A stretch of 64,000 bases of DNA from Nitrosophilus alvini (GCF_015100395.1 NZ_AP022847.1:932501-996500); one strand, 5' to 3'. Positions 19,662 to 29,830 are shown, counted from the stretch's first letter. Notes: a model not told the origin generated them from the sequence alone. Translations and numbers: made by a program.

Positions 19662-19792
19662 ACCGCCAATCTTTTTCTGCCTTTTCTTCTTCTGGCATTG
19701 ATGATCTTTCTGCCGTTTTTTGTCTTCATTCGGGCTCTGAAACCGTGTGTTCTTTTTCTTCTTGTATTATGAGGCTGATATGTTCTTTTCAT
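19658..19792 (-). CDS. rpmH: 50S ribosomal protein L34
   Basis: This 44-residue, highly basic ribosomal protein begins [17 protein letters not shown] and ends [11 protein letters not shown], the standard L34 sequence. It was translated directly from the minus strand. AGAAAGGATTGTTTAG provides the ribosome binding site. It heads the conserved rpmH-rnpA-yidD-yidC-jag-mnmE cluster. In many bacteria this cluster lies beside dnaA and the origin, but no dnaA or origin-like boxes are seen here. Confidence 0.97.
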   Translation of the reverse strand: MKRTYQPHNTRRKRTHGFRARMKTKNGRKIINARRRKGRKRLAV

Positions 19793-19858
19793 CTAAACAA
19801 TCCTTTCTTAATATTTTAATTTGAGGGCTAAGTTTACTAAAATCTTGCTTAAATGGCA

Positions 19859-21274
19859 CTAAAAACCATATTTCGCAGCAATCGCCGCTGCAATGGCAGC
19901 AGCAAGATCTTTGGGGTCTTTTTCGATTTCAGGCAACAAAGACTCTATCTTGTTTTCAAGATAGGAAGTATCGAAATCACCCTTTTTAAAATCTTTATCA
20001 TTGGTAATATTTTTCAAAAACTCTATAGTTGTTTTCACTCCCCTTATCGTAAACTCGTTCAGTGCGCGTCTGAGTTTTCTTACGGCAAGGTCATAGCTTG
20101 CTCCCCTTACGATAAGTTTTGCTATCATCGAGTCATAATGTGGAGGTATCGTATAGTCTTTGAAAACCGCGCTGTCTACTCTTACATTCGGCCCCAAAGC
20201 GGGATAATATGCTGTTATTTTTCCGGGATTGGGTTTAAAGTCGTTAAAAACATCTTCGGCATTTATCCTCGCTTCTATAGAAAAACCTCTGAAGTTGATA
20301 TCTGTCTGATCCAGTTCCAGAATTTCGCCGGCAGCAATCCTTATCTGGCGAACAACAAGGTCAACACCTGTAACCTCTTCTGTTATACAGTGTTCAACCT
20401 GTATTCTGGTGTTCATTTCCATAAAGTAGAAATTTTTCTCTTCGTCGACCAGAAACTCCACAGTCCCTGCATTTGTATATTTTGCTGCTTTGGCGGCAGC
20501 AACGGCTACCGCGCCCATTCTTTTTCTTAGATCATCACTCATAGAAGGACTTGGCGCAATCTCCAAAAGTTTTTGATGCCTTCTTTGAATTGAGCAGTCT
20601 CTTTCCCCTAGATGTATTATATTTCCGTAATTGTCGGCCAGTATCTGAAACTCTATATGTTTTGGGTTTTCCACATATTTTTCGACAAAAACGCTGTCAT
20701 CTTTGAAAAAAGCCATAGCTTCTCGTCTACAGGCATCGACCCCTTCAACGAGCTCCTTTTCGTTATATGCAACTCTCAGCCCTCTTCCTCCGCCGCCGCT
20801 TGTAGCTTTTACAATTACCGGGTATCCATATTTCTGGGCAAACTGTATAGCTTCTTGAACATCGGCTATATTTTCCGTTCCCGGAACTACCGGTATACCG
20901 TTTTTTATCATTAGTTTTCTTGCTTCGTTCTTGTCGCCCATTTTAGCTATGACTTCGCTTTTGGGACCTATCCACGTAAGTCCGGCCTCTTCGACCATCT
21001 TGGCAAAATCCGCATTTTCTGCAAGAAAGCCGTATCCGGGATGTATAGCTTCTGCTCTGCTCGCAAGCGCGATATCAATGATTTTTTGCGGATTTAGATA
21101 TCCCTGAAGCGGGTCATCACTGACTTTATAAGCTTCATCAGCCATTTTTACATGAAGTGAGTCCCTGTCGGCTTTAGAATAAATAGCAACAGATTTTATA
21201 CCAAGATCATTGCATGCTCTGATAATTCTTACGGCTATTTCACCTCTGTTGGCTATCAATAATTTATGAAACAT
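19859..21274 (-). CDS. pycA: Biotin carboxylase, probably pyruvate carboxylase subunit A
   Basis: This subunit carboxylates biotin with ATP and bicarbonate. It has the three biotin-carboxylase subdomains: LIANRGEIAVRIIRAC, KATSGGGGRGLR (the Gly-rich ATP loop), and EMNTRIQVEH with the catalytic Arg. The 471-residue length and the Ala-rich end AAAIAAAIAAKYGF favour the PycA subunit of two-subunit pyruvate carboxylase, which Campylobacterota have besides AccC (about 445 aa). AccC remains possible, and the biotin-bearing partner is not in this window. AAAAGGTCGCAGCT precedes the ATG. It lies 66 bases upstream of rpmH on the same strand. Confidence 0.85.
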   Translation of the reverse strand: MFHKLLIANRGEIAVRIIRACNDLGIKSVAIYSKADRDSLHVKMADEAYKVSDDPLQGYLNPQKIIDIALASRAEAIHPGYGFLAENADFAKMVEEAGLTWIGPKSEVIAKMGDKNEARKLMIKNGIPVVPGTENIADVQEAIQFAQKYGYPVIVKATSGGGGRGLRVAYNEKELVEGVDACRREAMAFFKDDSVFVEKYVENPKHIEFQILADNYGNIIHLGERDCSIQRRHQKLLEIAPSPSMSDDLRKRMGAVAVAAAKAAKYTNAGTVEFLVDEEKNFYFMEMNTRIQVEHCITEEVTGVDLVVRQIRIAAGEILELDQTDINFRGFSIEARINAEDVFNDFKPNPGKITAYYPALGPNVRVDSAVFKDYTIPPHYDSMIAKLIVRGASYDLAVRKLRRALNEFTIRGVKTTIEFLKNITNDKDFKKGDFDTSYLENKIESLLPEIEKDPKDLAAAIAAAIAAKYGF

Positions 21275-21408
21275 AGCTGCGACCTTTTATTATATTTAAA
21301 TAAGTTTGAGACAATTTTATCATAGAGGGGCTTAATAAATTTTATGGAAAGAAAAGCAAGAGAGAAGAAAGATTAATATTATTTAGTATGACAAATAGGT
21401 GCGGAACA

Positions 21409-21432
21409 AAAAGAGGGCATCAGCCCTCTTTT
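21409..21432 (-). terminator. Rho-independent terminator of clpB
   Basis: AAAAGAGGGC (21409-21418) pairs with GCCCTCTTTT (21423-21432) around a four-base loop. Read on the minus strand, it begins two bases after the clpB stop codon and is followed by a T-run (TTTTTGTT). Confidence 0.92.
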
Positions 21433-21433
21433 A

Positions 21434-24019
21434 TCATACTCTCTGTCCGTTTACAAGAACAAATACCTCTTCGTTTTCAGCATCGAAAACTACACTGTCG
21501 CCTTCTTTTACTTTATCTTCAAGTATAAGTTCTGCAAGTCTGTCCTCTACAAGCTCGTATAGTGCGCGCTTAAGAGGTCTTGCACCGTATACTGGGTCGA
21601 ATCCGGCTTTTGCGACGATTTTTTTGGCAAGATCAGTCAATTCTACTTTTATATCTCTTTCTTTAAGTTTTTCCTGAATTCCTTTAAACATAATATCTAC
21701 AATTTTAACTATCGCTTTTTCGTCAAGCGGATTGAAAATCACTATGTCATCAAGTCTGTTCAGGAATTCGGGCTTGAAATATCTTTTGAGTTCGTCTTTA
21801 ACCGCTTTTTCCCTGTCTTCCGGATCTCTGAATTCCATAATTTTATCGCTGGCGATATTTGATGTCATGATAATTATTGTATTCCTGAAATCAACTGTAA
21901 CACCTTTGTTATCTGTCAATCTTCCATCGTCTAGAACCTGCAACAGGATATTGAAAACATCAGGATGCGCTTTTTCTATCTCATCAAACAAAATTACACT
22001 ATAAGGCTTTCTTCTAACAGCTTCTGTAAGTTGTCCGCCCTCTTCATATCCAACATATCCCGGAGGGGCACCCACAAGTCTGGATACTGCATGTTTTTCC
22101 ATATATTCGCTCATATCTATTCTGATAAGAGCTTTTTCGGTATCAAAAAGAAATTTCGCCAATGTTTTTGCGGTTTGGGTTTTACCTACTCCTGTAGGTC
22201 CAAGGAACATAAAACTTCCTATAGGTCTGTTTGGTTCGCTCAGACCTGCTTTATTTCTTTTTATAGCCCTTGCAACTGCTTTTATAGCTTCATCCTGTCC
22301 CACAACCTCACGTCTTAGTTCATCTTCAACATGAAGTATCTTCTCTTTTTCACTCTGAAGCATTTTTGTTACAGGAATACCTGTCCATTTGCTTACAATT
22401 GCCGCAATCATCTCTTCATCAACGCTGTTTTTGAGAAGAGTTCCGGCTTCTTGCATTCTTTCCCACTGTTCATTAAGATCTTTGAGCTTTTGTTCAAGCT
22501 GTGGAATCTGACCATATTCAATTTCGGCAGCTTTATTGAAATTGCCCTCTCTTTTTGCCAACTCGGCTTCTCTTTTTAAAGCATCGATTTTTTCTTTGAT
22601 TTCAGCTATATCTTTGAATACTTTCTTTTCATTCTCAAACTGGGCTTCAAGTTGTCTCTTTTTCTCTTCAAGATTAGCTATCTCTTTTTCTATCTCTTTT
22701 AGACGCTCTTCATTTTTTTTACTCTTTTCCATCAAAAGAGCCTCTTTTTCAACCAACAGCTGTTCAATCTCTCTTTTAACCTTGCTAAGTTCAAAAGGCT
22801 CACTCTCTATCTGCATTTTGAGTTCAGCCGCTGCTTCGTCTATAAGATCGATTGCCTTATCGGGCAGGTATCTGTCTGTTATATATCGTGCACTCAATTT
22901 TGCCGCTGCAACAAGTGCACTGTCCAAAATCTGCACATTATGATGGGCTTCTAGTCTTTCTTTAAGACCTCTTAAAATCTGCAGCGCCTCATTTATACTT
23001 GGCTCTTCAACTTTTACAGGCTGAAATCTTCTTTGAAGAGCGGCATCTTTTTCAAAATATTTTCTATACTCTTTAAGAGTAGTGGCACCTATTGTGTGCA
23101 ATTCGCCCCTTGCCAATGCGGGTTTGAGAATGTTTGCGGCATCCATACTCCCTTCGGTTGCCCCTGCTCCTACGATAGTGTGTATCTCATCGATAAAAAG
23201 TATAATATTTCCGCTGCTTTTAACCTCTTCTACAACTGCTTTGAGCCTATCCTCAAACTCTCCTCTATATTTTGCACCGGCTATCAGTGCACTCATATCA
23301 AGAGAAACAACTCTTTTATTCTGAAGGCTCAAAGGCACTTCTTTGTTTACGATTCTTTGTGCAAGACCTTCTACAATAGCTGTTTTACCAACTCCCGGTT
23401 CACCAAGAAGAATAGGATTGTTCTTTGTTTTCCTTATCAGAATCTGCATAACCCTGTGAATCTCCTCATCTCTTCCGATTACCGGGTCAAGCTCGCCTTC
23501 TATTGCTTTTTTTGTAAGATCTATACCGTATTTTTCCAAAGCTTCTAAAGTTTCGTCTGCGGTAGGTTTGTCTATCTTTTTTCCACCTCTTATAGCTTCC
23601 AGATTTTTTTTCAAATCCATCAAATCAACATATTTGCCCAAAATATTTTTAAACGGTTCCGTATCAAGGTTGGCGATTATCCAGGTATCTACCGCCAGAA
23701 ACTGATCTCCGCTTTTAACCATAAGCCCTTCGGCTTTTTGCAGACTTTCGGCAAGATTTCTGGAAAGTTTTATACTCTCTTTTGTTATTTGGGAAACTTT
23801 AGGAAGTTTATCAGCTTCGCTTTTTGCTTCAAGCTCGATTGCAGCTTTGTCTATGCCCATCTTATTCAAAGCCTGATTCAGAATGGAACTGCTATCGGTC
23901 AGCAATGCCCATATAACATGAACCACATCAACTTCCGGGTTTTTATTGTGCAGAGCAAGGCTGATTCCTGATTCGATTGTTTCAGTCATCTTATGCGTCA
24001 GCTTTTCAAAAATACTCAT
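21434..24019 (-). CDS. clpB: ATP-dependent disaggregase ClpB
   Basis: ClpB is a hexameric AAA+ chaperone that threads aggregated proteins, working with DnaK. It has the N-terminal Clp domain, AAA-1 with Walker [13 protein letters not shown] (about residue 200), a long coiled-coil middle domain (about 400-520, strongly charged, MD type), and AAA-2 with [12 protein letters not shown] (about 605). The length (861 aa) is normal. AAGGAGCTGTC precedes the ATG. It has its own consensus promoter with an overlapping HspR-like palindrome and a strong terminator, so it is a single-gene heat-shock unit. Confidence 0.97.
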   Translation of the reverse strand: MSIFEKLTHKMTETIESGISLALHNKNPEVDVVHVIWALLTDSSSILNQALNKMGIDKAAIELEAKSEADKLPKVSQITKESIKLSRNLAESLQKAEGLMVKSGDQFLAVDTWIIANLDTEPFKNILGKYVDLMDLKKNLEAIRGGKKIDKPTADETLEALEKYGIDLTKKAIEGELDPVIGRDEEIHRVMQILIRKTKNNPILLGEPGVGKTAIVEGLAQRIVNKEVPLSLQNKRVVSLDMSALIAGAKYRGEFEDRLKAVVEEVKSSGNIILFIDEIHTIVGAGATEGSMDAANILKPALARGELHTIGATTLKEYRKYFEKDAALQRRFQPVKVEEPSINEALQILRGLKERLEAHHNVQILDSALVAAAKLSARYITDRYLPDKAIDLIDEAAAELKMQIESEPFELSKVKREIEQLLVEKEALLMEKSKKNEERLKEIEKEIANLEEKKRQLEAQFENEKKVFKDIAEIKEKIDALKREAELAKREGNFNKAAEIEYGQIPQLEQKLKDLNEQWERMQEAGTLLKNSVDEEMIAAIVSKWTGIPVTKMLQSEKEKILHVEDELRREVVGQDEAIKAVARAIKRNKAGLSEPNRPIGSFMFLGPTGVGKTQTAKTLAKFLFDTEKALIRIDMSEYMEKHAVSRLVGAPPGYVGYEEGGQLTEAVRRKPYSVILFDEIEKAHPDVFNILLQVLDDGRLTDNKGVTVDFRNTIIIMTSNIASDKIMEFRDPEDREKAVKDELKRYFKPEFLNRLDDIVIFNPLDEKAIVKIVDIMFKGIQEKLKERDIKVELTDLAKKIVAKAGFDPVYGARPLKRALYELVEDRLAELILEDKVKEGDSVVFDAENEEVFVLVNGQRV

Positions 24020-24050
24020 GACAGCTCCTTAATTAATTTAGTTTAATGGT

Positions 24051-24080
24051 ATTATACAACTTTAGTCAATTGATGTCAAG
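24051..24080 (-). promoter_or_regulatory. clpB promoter with overlapping HspR (HAIR-like) operator
   Basis: On the minus strand, TTGACA (24079-24074), a 17-base spacer and TATAAT (24056-24051) form a perfect sigma-70 consensus promoter ending about 30 bases before the clpB ATG. On the plus strand, CTTTAGT-7-TGTCAAG (24060-24080) matches the HspR element CTTGAGT-7-ACTCAAG at 11 of 14 positions and covers the -35 box and spacer. HspR control of clpB is known in Campylobacter; its use here is inferred. Confidence 0.75.
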
Positions 24081-24163
24081 TTATTTTAGTCTATAAAACT
24101 CTTTGTTTTTCTGCATAAAACCCGCTTTGTAAAAAGTTTAGCCAATTTTTAGTATATTTTAAT

Positions 24164-24169
24164 TATAAT
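24164..24169 (+). promoter_or_regulatory. Probable -10 box for the ctpA-purCSQ operon
   Basis: TATAAT in a strongly AT-rich stretch, 40 bases before the ctpA start, facing away from the clpB promoter. No clear -35 box is present. Confidence 0.5.
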
Positions 24170-24208
24170 TTACTCCATCTTTATATCTGATTTTACAAGG
24201 TCTAAAAT

Positions 24209-25576
24209 ATGAAAAAAATGAAAATTTTAACTCTCAGTTTCATTGCTGCCTCCGTAATGGGATACGGTTTTATACAAACTGATCTTTTTGCTAAAAGCGA
24301 AGAATCAAATCTTACTACAAGGTTGCATTCGATTGCCAAATTTACTAAAGTCGTAGGTACCGTTGAAAAATATTACGTAGATGAACTTACTATTGAAGAG
24401 ATCATAAATAAAGCAATAGCTGGACTTTTAAGTAATCTTGACGCCCACTCCTCCTATCTTGACAAAAAACACTTCAAAGAGCTAAAAATTCAAACGGAAG
24501 GAGAGTTCGGAGGCCTTGGTATCACTGTCGGAATAAGAGACGGTGCACTTACCGTAATAGCTCCGATAGAAGGCACTCCTGCAGATAAAGCGGGACTGAA
24601 ATCAGGAGACATTATCCTAAAAATAAATGACAAATCAACTCTGGACATGACGCTCGACGAAGCGGTAAATCTCATGAGAGGAAAACCGGGAACAAAAATA
24701 AAACTGACTATTGTAAGAAAAAATGAACCAAAACCAATTATTGTTGAAATTACAAGAGATATTATAAAAATACAGTCTGTATATGCAAAACATATTCTTA
24801 ATGAGGATATTCTTTACTTAAGAGTTACATCTTTTGACAAGAAAGTAAAAAGTGATGTAGAAAAATTTATAAAAGAGAACGAAGATAAAACTAAAGGGAT
24901 AATATTAGATCTAAGAAACAATCCGGGCGGACTTCTAGATCAGGCAGTAGAGTTGGTAGATCTTTTTGTAGATGAAGGGGTTATTGTCTCACAAAAGGGA
25001 CGTGTAAAAGATGAAAACAGAGAGTATCTCGCAACAAAACCCGGAACATACAAAAATATCCCTATCGTTGTATTGGTGAACGAAGGAAGTGCAAGTGCAA
25101 GTGAAATTGTAAGCGGCTCACTCCAGGATCATAAAAGAGCGATCATAGTCGGAGAAAAGACTTTTGGTAAAGGAAGCGTACAGGTAATACTTCCTATCGA
25201 TAAAGAAGAAGCCGTAAAACTGACTATAGCAAGATACTATCTGCCAAGCGGAAGAACTATCCAGGCATTGGGCGTAACACCTGACATCATTGTACATCCG
25301 GGAAAAATTCCAATAGAAGAAAACGGATTTGCAATCAAAGAAGCAGAACTTAAAAAACATCTCAAAAGTGAACTAGAAAAGATAGAAGAAGAAAAGGGTA
25401 CATCCGAAAAACTGCAAAATGAAGAAGAGAAAAACAAAAAAGATGAAAAAGAGAAGAGTGAGAAAGAAAAAGATCTTATTGATGAAAAAGCTCTTTATGA
25501 AGACGCTCAACTCAAATCTGCCGTAGATATATTAAAAGCATTGATAATAGTCAAAAACGTATCTAAAAACAATTAA
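24209..25576 (+). CDS. ctpA: C-terminal processing protease, S41 family
   Basis: This is an exported serine protease that trims protein C-termini in the periplasm. A signal peptide or anchor spans about residues 1-28. A PDZ domain (about 95-170, with GGLGITVG and GDIILKIN) precedes the S41 catalytic domain. Its nucleophile lies in GSASASEI (residues 293-300) and the general-base Lys in GEKTFGKGSVQ (Lys321). The C-terminal 80 residues are very rich in Lys and Glu and probably disordered. ACAAGG lies upstream of the ATG. It leads a plus-strand operon with purC nine bases downstream; the same order is recalled in Campylobacter jejuni. Confidence 0.93.
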   Translation: MKKMKILTLSFIAASVMGYGFIQTDLFAKSEESNLTTRLHSIAKFTKVVGTVEKYYVDELTIEEIINKAIAGLLSNLDAHSSYLDKKHFKELKIQTEGEFGGLGITVGIRDGALTVIAPIEGTPADKAGLKSGDIILKINDKSTLDMTLDEAVNLMRGKPGTKIKLTIVRKNEPKPIIVEITRDIIKIQSVYAKHILNEDILYLRVTSFDKKVKSDVEKFIKENEDKTKGIILDLRNNPGGLLDQAVELVDLFVDEGVIVSQKGRVKDENREYLATKPGTYKNIPIVVLVNEGSASASEIVSGSLQDHKRAIIVGEKTFGKGSVQVILPIDKEEAVKLTIARYYLPSGRTIQALGVTPDIIVHPGKIPIEENGFAIKEAELKKHLKSELEKIEEEKGTSEKLQNEEEKNKKDEKEKSEKEKDLIDEKALYEDAQLKSAVDILKALIIVKNVSKNN

Positions 25577-25585
25577 AGGAAGGGA

Positions 25586-26296
25586 ATGGAAAAAAAAGAG
25601 TTATTATATGAGGGAAAAGCAAAAAGAATATATGCTACAGATGATGAAAATCTGTATATAGCCGAATTCAAAGATGATCTCACAGCTTTCGATGCACAAA
25701 AAAAAGGAAGCGAAGCCGGAAAGGGCGCACTAAATTGCCAAATCAGCAGTCTGCTTTTTGAACTGCTAGAAGAAAACGGCATACCTACACACTATGTCAA
25801 AAGATTGAACGAAAATGAGATGCTTATCAAAAGAGCAGAAATGATACCTATTGAAGTTGTCGTAAGAAATATCGCAACAGGCTCATTGACAAGAAGACTC
25901 GGAATTCCTGACGGAAAAGTTCTTCCTTTTTCACTTGTTGAGTTCTATTATAAAAACGATGAACTTCATGATCCAATTATAAATGACGAACATGCCCTTA
26001 TACTTGATTTGGCAAGAAGTGAAAGTGAACTTGAAGAACTGAAAAGACTTGGACGAGAGATAAATGTCATTTTAAAATCTTTTTTTGACAAAAGAGAACT
26101 AAATCTTGTGGATTTCAAAGTAGAATTTGGTCGTGACAAAGACGGAAATATAATTTTAGGAGATGAGATAAGCCCTGACAGCTGCAAATTTTGGGATAAA
26201 AAAACAGGCGAGAAACTTGATAAAGATGTTTTCAGACAGGATCTTGGTAATGTAAAAGTTGCCTATGAAGAGGTTTTAAGAAGAATATTGAAATAA
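25586..26296 (+). CDS. purC: SAICAR synthetase
   Basis: PurC joins CAIR and aspartate with ATP to form SAICAR, the eighth step of IMP synthesis. At 236 aa it is the standard bacterial length. Motifs seen are YEGKAKRIY near the N-terminus, [12 protein letters not shown] in the middle, and LVDFKVEFG followed by [20 protein letters not shown] is the ribosome binding site. It lies nine bases after ctpA and 49 bases before purS in one operon. Confidence 0.97.
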   Translation: MEKKELLYEGKAKRIYATDDENLYIAEFKDDLTAFDAQKKGSEAGKGALNCQISSLLFELLEENGIPTHYVKRLNENEMLIKRAEMIPIEVVVRNIATGSLTRRLGIPDGKVLPFSLVEFYYKNDELHDPIINDEHALILDLARSESELEELKRLGREINVILKSFFDKRELNLVDFKVEFGRDKDGNIILGDEISPDSCKFWDKKTGEKLDKDVFRQDLGNVKVAYEEVLRRILK

Positions 26297-26345
26297 AAGC
26301 AAAATCTACGCATTTTTTCATTAAGCACAATCGAAAAGGATTTAA

Positions 26346-26588
26346 ATGAAAGCTATAGTCGATATATATTTAAAACAAGGAGTTCTCGATCCTCAGGGAA
26401 AAGCGGTTCATCATGCATTACACTCTCTCGGATTTAATGAGGTAACTGATGTGAGGGTCGGCAAACAGATAGTTTTGCAGCTTGACGAAAGCGATGAAGA
26501 GAAAGCTACCCAAAGAGTAAAAGAGATGTGTGAGACACTGCTTGCAAATACCGTAATAGAAGACTATAAGATAGAGATTGTAAAATGA
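26346..26588 (+). CDS. purS: Phosphoribosylformylglycinamidine synthase subunit PurS
   Basis: PurS is the small bridging subunit that brings PurL and PurQ together in the three-part FGAM synthase. The 80-residue protein has the family pattern KQGVLDPQGKAVHHALHSLGF and a final two-strand segment. GAAAAGGATTTAA precedes the ATG. It overlaps purQ by four bases (ATGA). Its presence agrees with the small PurL at 6.0-8.2 kb. Confidence 0.96.
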   Translation: MKAIVDIYLKQGVLDPQGKAVHHALHSLGFNEVTDVRVGKQIVLQLDESDEEKATQRVKEMCETLLANTVIEDYKIEIVK

Positions 26589-27256
26589 ATGTAGCAATTA
26601 TCAGATTTCCCGGAACAAACTGCGAATTTGATACAGATTATGCATTTAATCTTTTGGGATGCAAAAACAGCATAGTATGGCATAAGAAAGTCTCATTACC
26701 AAAAAATACAGATCTTGTTGTAATCCCAGGCGGTTTTAGTTACGGCGATTATTTAAGAAGCGGTGCAATTGCAAGATTTAGCCCCATTATGCAGGCTGTA
26801 AAAGAGTTTGCTGCAAAGGGGGGTTACGTTTTGGGTATCTGCAACGGATTTCAGATACTTTTGGAGTCTCACCTGCTTCCAGGAGCTATGAAAAGAAATG
26901 AAAATCTCCATTTTATATCCAAATATCAACATCTTAAAGTTATTAACTGCAACAACAGATTTCTATCCAAGTTAAAAAAAGGCGATATCCTGAATATCCC
27001 TATCGCCCATGCAGAGGGTAATTACTACATAGACGATGATGGCTTAAAATCACTTTATGACAATGAACAGGTTTTGTTACAGTATTGTGATAAAGATGGA
27101 AATTATGAGAATCCAAACGGTTCGGTCAATGCAATAGCAGGTATTTGCAACAGAGAAAAAAATGTTTTTGGACTTATGCCACATCCAGAAAGAGCTTGTG
27201 AAAAAATACTCGGTAGCGAAGACGGAATAAAAATGATAGAAGGATTTGTCAATTAG
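26585..27256 (+). CDS. purQ: Phosphoribosylformylglycinamidine synthase subunit PurQ
   Basis: PurQ is the class I glutamine amidotransferase that supplies ammonia to PurL. The catalytic triad is visible as [10 protein letters not shown] (nucleophile Cys) and MPHPERA (His and Glu). [10 protein letters not shown] and [10 protein letters not shown] match the family. The length (223 aa) is normal. The start overlaps the purS stop. The next gene appears to overlap its last ten bases. Confidence 0.97.
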   Translation: MNVAIIRFPGTNCEFDTDYAFNLLGCKNSIVWHKKVSLPKNTDLVVIPGGFSYGDYLRSGAIARFSPIMQAVKEFAAKGGYVLGICNGFQILLESHLLPGAMKRNENLHFISKYQHLKVINCNNRFLSKLKKGDILNIPIAHAEGNYYIDDDGLKSLYDNEQVLLQYCDKDGNYENPNGSVNAIAGICNREKNVFGLMPHPERACEKILGSEDGIKMIEGFVN

Positions 27257-28346
27257 AGTTTCAAAAATATTGGGGATATTATCAATCTTTTTGTTTTTCT
27301 CTTTTACTCACGTTCACGCCCAAACAGAAGGAGAAGAGATATATCAAAAATATCTCTATCTCTCTTTTGAAAAGATACCCAAAACAATCTATAAAAATGA
27401 AGTTTTCCCAGTAACTCTTAAAATAGTCGTTGCAGGCGACGGATATGAAAGTATCGAATATGACTTTGAAAACGGAAAAAATATTGAAGAAGTTTTTATA
27501 GATGAACCGATAAAATCCGAAGGTATATATCTATATAAGACACTCTATTTTAAAGCTAAAAGTACTGAGATACGAATTCCTGATATCACTGTAACATTGA
27601 TATTCGAAGGCTACAGCAGAATAGAGAGCGAGAGACTAAACGGAATTACGCTTAAAACAATAGAATTAAACCCCCCTACAGATTTCTGCGGTGTTTTAGC
27701 AAAAAATATGCAAATCATCAAATATAAGGCAACTCCATACGATGATGAAAACAACCTTCTGGTAATGAATGTTGAGGCAAACCTCTCAAATATAGAGAAC
27801 TTTCATGTTAATAAAGCCGCAAAACAAGGGTTTGAATCTCGCCAAATCAACTTCCCACTCAGCAATATTGTCTATTATGCAATTATTCCAAGCCAAATTG
27901 ACAGATTTAAAATAGTATATTTCAATACAGATGAGAACCGTTTCAAGTCCCTGTTGCTTCCTATAGAGGTCAAAGATGACAGAGTAAGCACACAATCAGA
28001 CATAAATCCGGGCAAAACAAGTCATCAGATGATAAAAATGATCACCGCTTTTTCTCTCTCAGCACTTTTTTTACTGGGATTTATTTACAAAAAAAAGATT
28101 ATTTATCTCTTATTGGCCCTTGTTTTCGGTTCATATGGAGTGTATATCACAGTTCCGGTTAAAAAAGTCTGCATAAAAAAAATGAGCAATATATATCTAT
28201 TGCCAACACAAAACAGCACCATTTTTTATAAAAATGAGAAAACTTTAGAAGTTAAAAAATTAAACCATAAAAACGGCTATACAAAAATTATTCTTCCCGA
28301 TAATAAAATAGGATGGGTCAAAGATGAAGATATTTGCAAAAATTAG
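27246..28346 (+). CDS. Membrane protein with C-terminal SH3-type domain
   Basis: This is a conserved unknown protein of Campylobacterota, located between purQ and plsC as recalled for C. jejuni. An N-terminal signal or anchor (about residues 7-24) is followed by a periplasmic beta-rich region of about 230 residues. Two close membrane segments come next (about 262-276 and 280-298). The C-terminal 60 residues read as a bacterial SH3 fold ([11 protein letters not shown], then [16 protein letters not shown]). The domain order resembles BatD-like proteins but without clear identity. The start is TTG at 27246 with AAGGA too close upstream; TTG at 27270 is an alternative. It overlaps plsC by 23 bases. 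Confidence 0.8.
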   Translation: MSIRVSKILGILSIFLFFSFTHVHAQTEGEEIYQKYLYLSFEKIPKTIYKNEVFPVTLKIVVAGDGYESIEYDFENGKNIEEVFIDEPIKSEGIYLYKTLYFKAKSTEIRIPDITVTLIFEGYSRIESERLNGITLKTIELNPPTDFCGVLAKNMQIIKYKATPYDDENNLLVMNVEANLSNIENFHVNKAAKQGFESRQINFPLSNIVYYAIIPSQIDRFKIVYFNTDENRFKSLLLPIEVKDDRVSTQSDINPGKTSHQMIKMITAFSLSALFLLGFIYKKKIIYLLLALVFGSYGVYITVPVKKVCIKKMSNIYLLPTQNSTIFYKNEKTLEVKKLNHKNGYTKIILPDNKIGWVKDEDICKN

Positions 28347-29022
28347 AGGAATATATGCAGCTGTCATAATAATTCTTTTCGTTCTTCTTAATATTCTTCT
28401 TTTTACACTTTTTGATAAAAAATATTACAAAAAAATAAAACAGTTCATTTCAAAGAGCATACTAAAACTGCTTGGAATAGATATAAAAACTGAAGGTAAA
28501 ATTGATGAAAATGCAGATATGTTGGTAATGAATCACAAAAGCATGCTTGATATCATTATTATGGAAGCTTTTTATCCAAAAGATTTATGCTGGATCGCAA
28601 AAAAAGAGCTTTTTGACATGCCACTATTTGGTCTTATGCTCAAGCTTCCCGATAATATAGCTATAGACCGTCAGGACAAAAAAGGAATTCTACACCTTCT
28701 CAAAGAGACAAAGAAAAAAGTAAAAAACTCACATAAGGTACTGGCAATTTTTCCCGAAGGTACAAGAGCTAAAGGAGACAGACTTCTCCCTTTCAAACCC
28801 GGTGCTTCTGTAATAGCCGACAAGTTGGATATGAGAGTGCAACCGATTGTTATTATAAACAGCAGAGAAATTTTTGATTCAAAAAAATTGGAACTAAATC
28901 CAGGTACAGTAAAAATAAAGTTCCTGCCATCTTTCAAGGCAAAGGAAAACCCAGACTGGCTAAAAAACTTAAGAGATGAGATGCAAAAGATACTTGACAG
29001 TGAAAAAAACTGTGATAAATAA
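28324..29022 (+). CDS. plsC: 1-acyl-sn-glycerol-3-phosphate acyltransferase
   Basis: PlsC adds the second acyl chain to lysophosphatidic acid at the inner membrane, making phosphatidic acid. A membrane segment lies at about residues 10-30. The acyltransferase motifs NHKSMLD (residues 70-76, with His71 and Asp76) and FPEGTR (143-148) are intact. The length (232 aa) is typical. The start overlaps the preceding gene by 23 bases, and it is probably the last gene of the ctpA-purCSQ operon. gpsA, which supplies the glycerol backbone, is also in this window. Confidence 0.95.
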   Translation: MKIFAKIRGIYAAVIIILFVLLNILLFTLFDKKYYKKIKQFISKSILKLLGIDIKTEGKIDENADMLVMNHKSMLDIIIMEAFYPKDLCWIAKKELFDMPLFGLMLKLPDNIAIDRQDKKGILHLLKETKKKVKNSHKVLAIFPEGTRAKGDRLLPFKPGASVIADKLDMRVQPIVIINSREIFDSKKLELNPGTVKIKFLPSFKAKENPDWLKNLRDEMQKILDSEKNCDK

Positions 29023-29048
29023 ACTTCTGTCCACTTTATATTAACTTG

Positions 29049-29513
29049 TTATATTTTTTTTGAAATAAGCCAATAAGTTATTCCCAGAGCAAATACAACC
29101 ACTCCTGTTGCAACTATCAACGGCGGCGTAATCTTCTCAAAATCAAAAATAATTACTTTCCGAGAAATAGCCATAAGAGCCGTTGCTACTACAAGTCTTA
29201 CCGGAATAACGTCTGTTTTCAGATACATTGTAATATTTATAAAAATTTCTATAGCTATCAATACAGCAAGAAAAGCACCAAATGTCGCAAGAATATCATT
29301 GATACTCAGGAGTAAAAACGGCGGAGAATTTATTCTTTGATATAAAACATAAACAACATCCCCTATTCCCCAAACAATTACAAGCACCATAAGTATAGCT
29401 AAAACTTTTACAGCAAATCGTATTATACGATGCAAAAAATCAATAAAAGGATCCTCATGCTTTTTAGTTAAATCATGACCAGGCTCGACCAGATGCTCTT
29501 TTCCATTTTCCAT
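29049..29513 (-). CDS. PsiE-family membrane protein
   Basis: A four-span inner-membrane protein of 154 aa whose last part (ISRKVIIFDFEKITPP) matches the phosphate-starvation-inducible PsiE family. Hydrophobic segments lie at about residues 35-58, 78-97, 103-118 and 130-148, after a soluble, acidic N-terminus with several His residues. The biochemical role of PsiE is unknown. AAGAGGAAACCAA precedes the ATG. It is convergent with plsC and has no operon partner. Confidence 0.85.
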   Translation of the reverse strand: MENGKEHLVEPGHDLTKKHEDPFIDFLHRIIRFAVKVLAILMVLVIVWGIGDVVYVLYQRINSPPFLLLSINDILATFGAFLAVLIAIEIFINITMYLKTDVIPVRLVVATALMAISRKVIIFDFEKITPPLIVATGVVVFALGITYWLISKKI

Positions 29514-29635
29514 TTGGTTTCCTCTTATTATTAAAAACAGATACTCACTTAAAACCGTTAGAACTCACCTCTACCACACATTCTACCTCATTAACAGGAT
29601 ATTATCAAGAAATACCGATTTTTATTTTAGATATT

Positions 29636-29830
29636 TTATATGCATATCTCTTTGACCCGTCCCACTCTTCCACAGGTCAGTCTTACTTTTATACCGTGAG
29701 GATGTAAAGGAGAATTTGTCAAAATATCTTTGACCACACCTTCTGTCAGTTTTCCGCTTTTTTGGTCTTGCTTCAATACAATCCTGACTTTAATGCCCCG
29801 TCTGATATTCGATCTTTTCTTATAGTCCAT
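29636..29830 (-). CDS. YwbE-family small protein (DUF2196)
   Basis: This 64-residue basic protein matches the YwbE / DUF2196 family by its pattern: NIRRGIKVRIVLKQDQKSGKLTEGVV, then ILTNSPLHPHGIKVRL and GRVGRVKEI. It is probably a small beta-barrel protein of unknown function. The start at 29830 follows AAAGGAGATAGAATT; codons further upstream in frame have no ribosome binding site. TATGAT at 29862-29857 on the minus strand may be its -10 box. Confidence 0.88.
   Translation of the reverse strand: MDYKKRSNIRRGIKVRIVLKQDQKSGKLTEGVVKDILTNSPLHPHGIKVRLTCGRVGRVKEICI

Noticed and set aside
21434-24019. Several long plus-strand ORFs inside clpB (up to about 170 codons)
   Set aside because: They are antisense frames with Ser/Phe-rich, low-information proteins and no ribosome binding sites. 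The clpB frame explains the sequence fully.
24020-24208. CIRCE element (HrcA operator) upstream of clpB
   Set aside because: No TTAGCACTC-9-GAGTGCTAA pattern is present; the palindrome there fits HspR instead.
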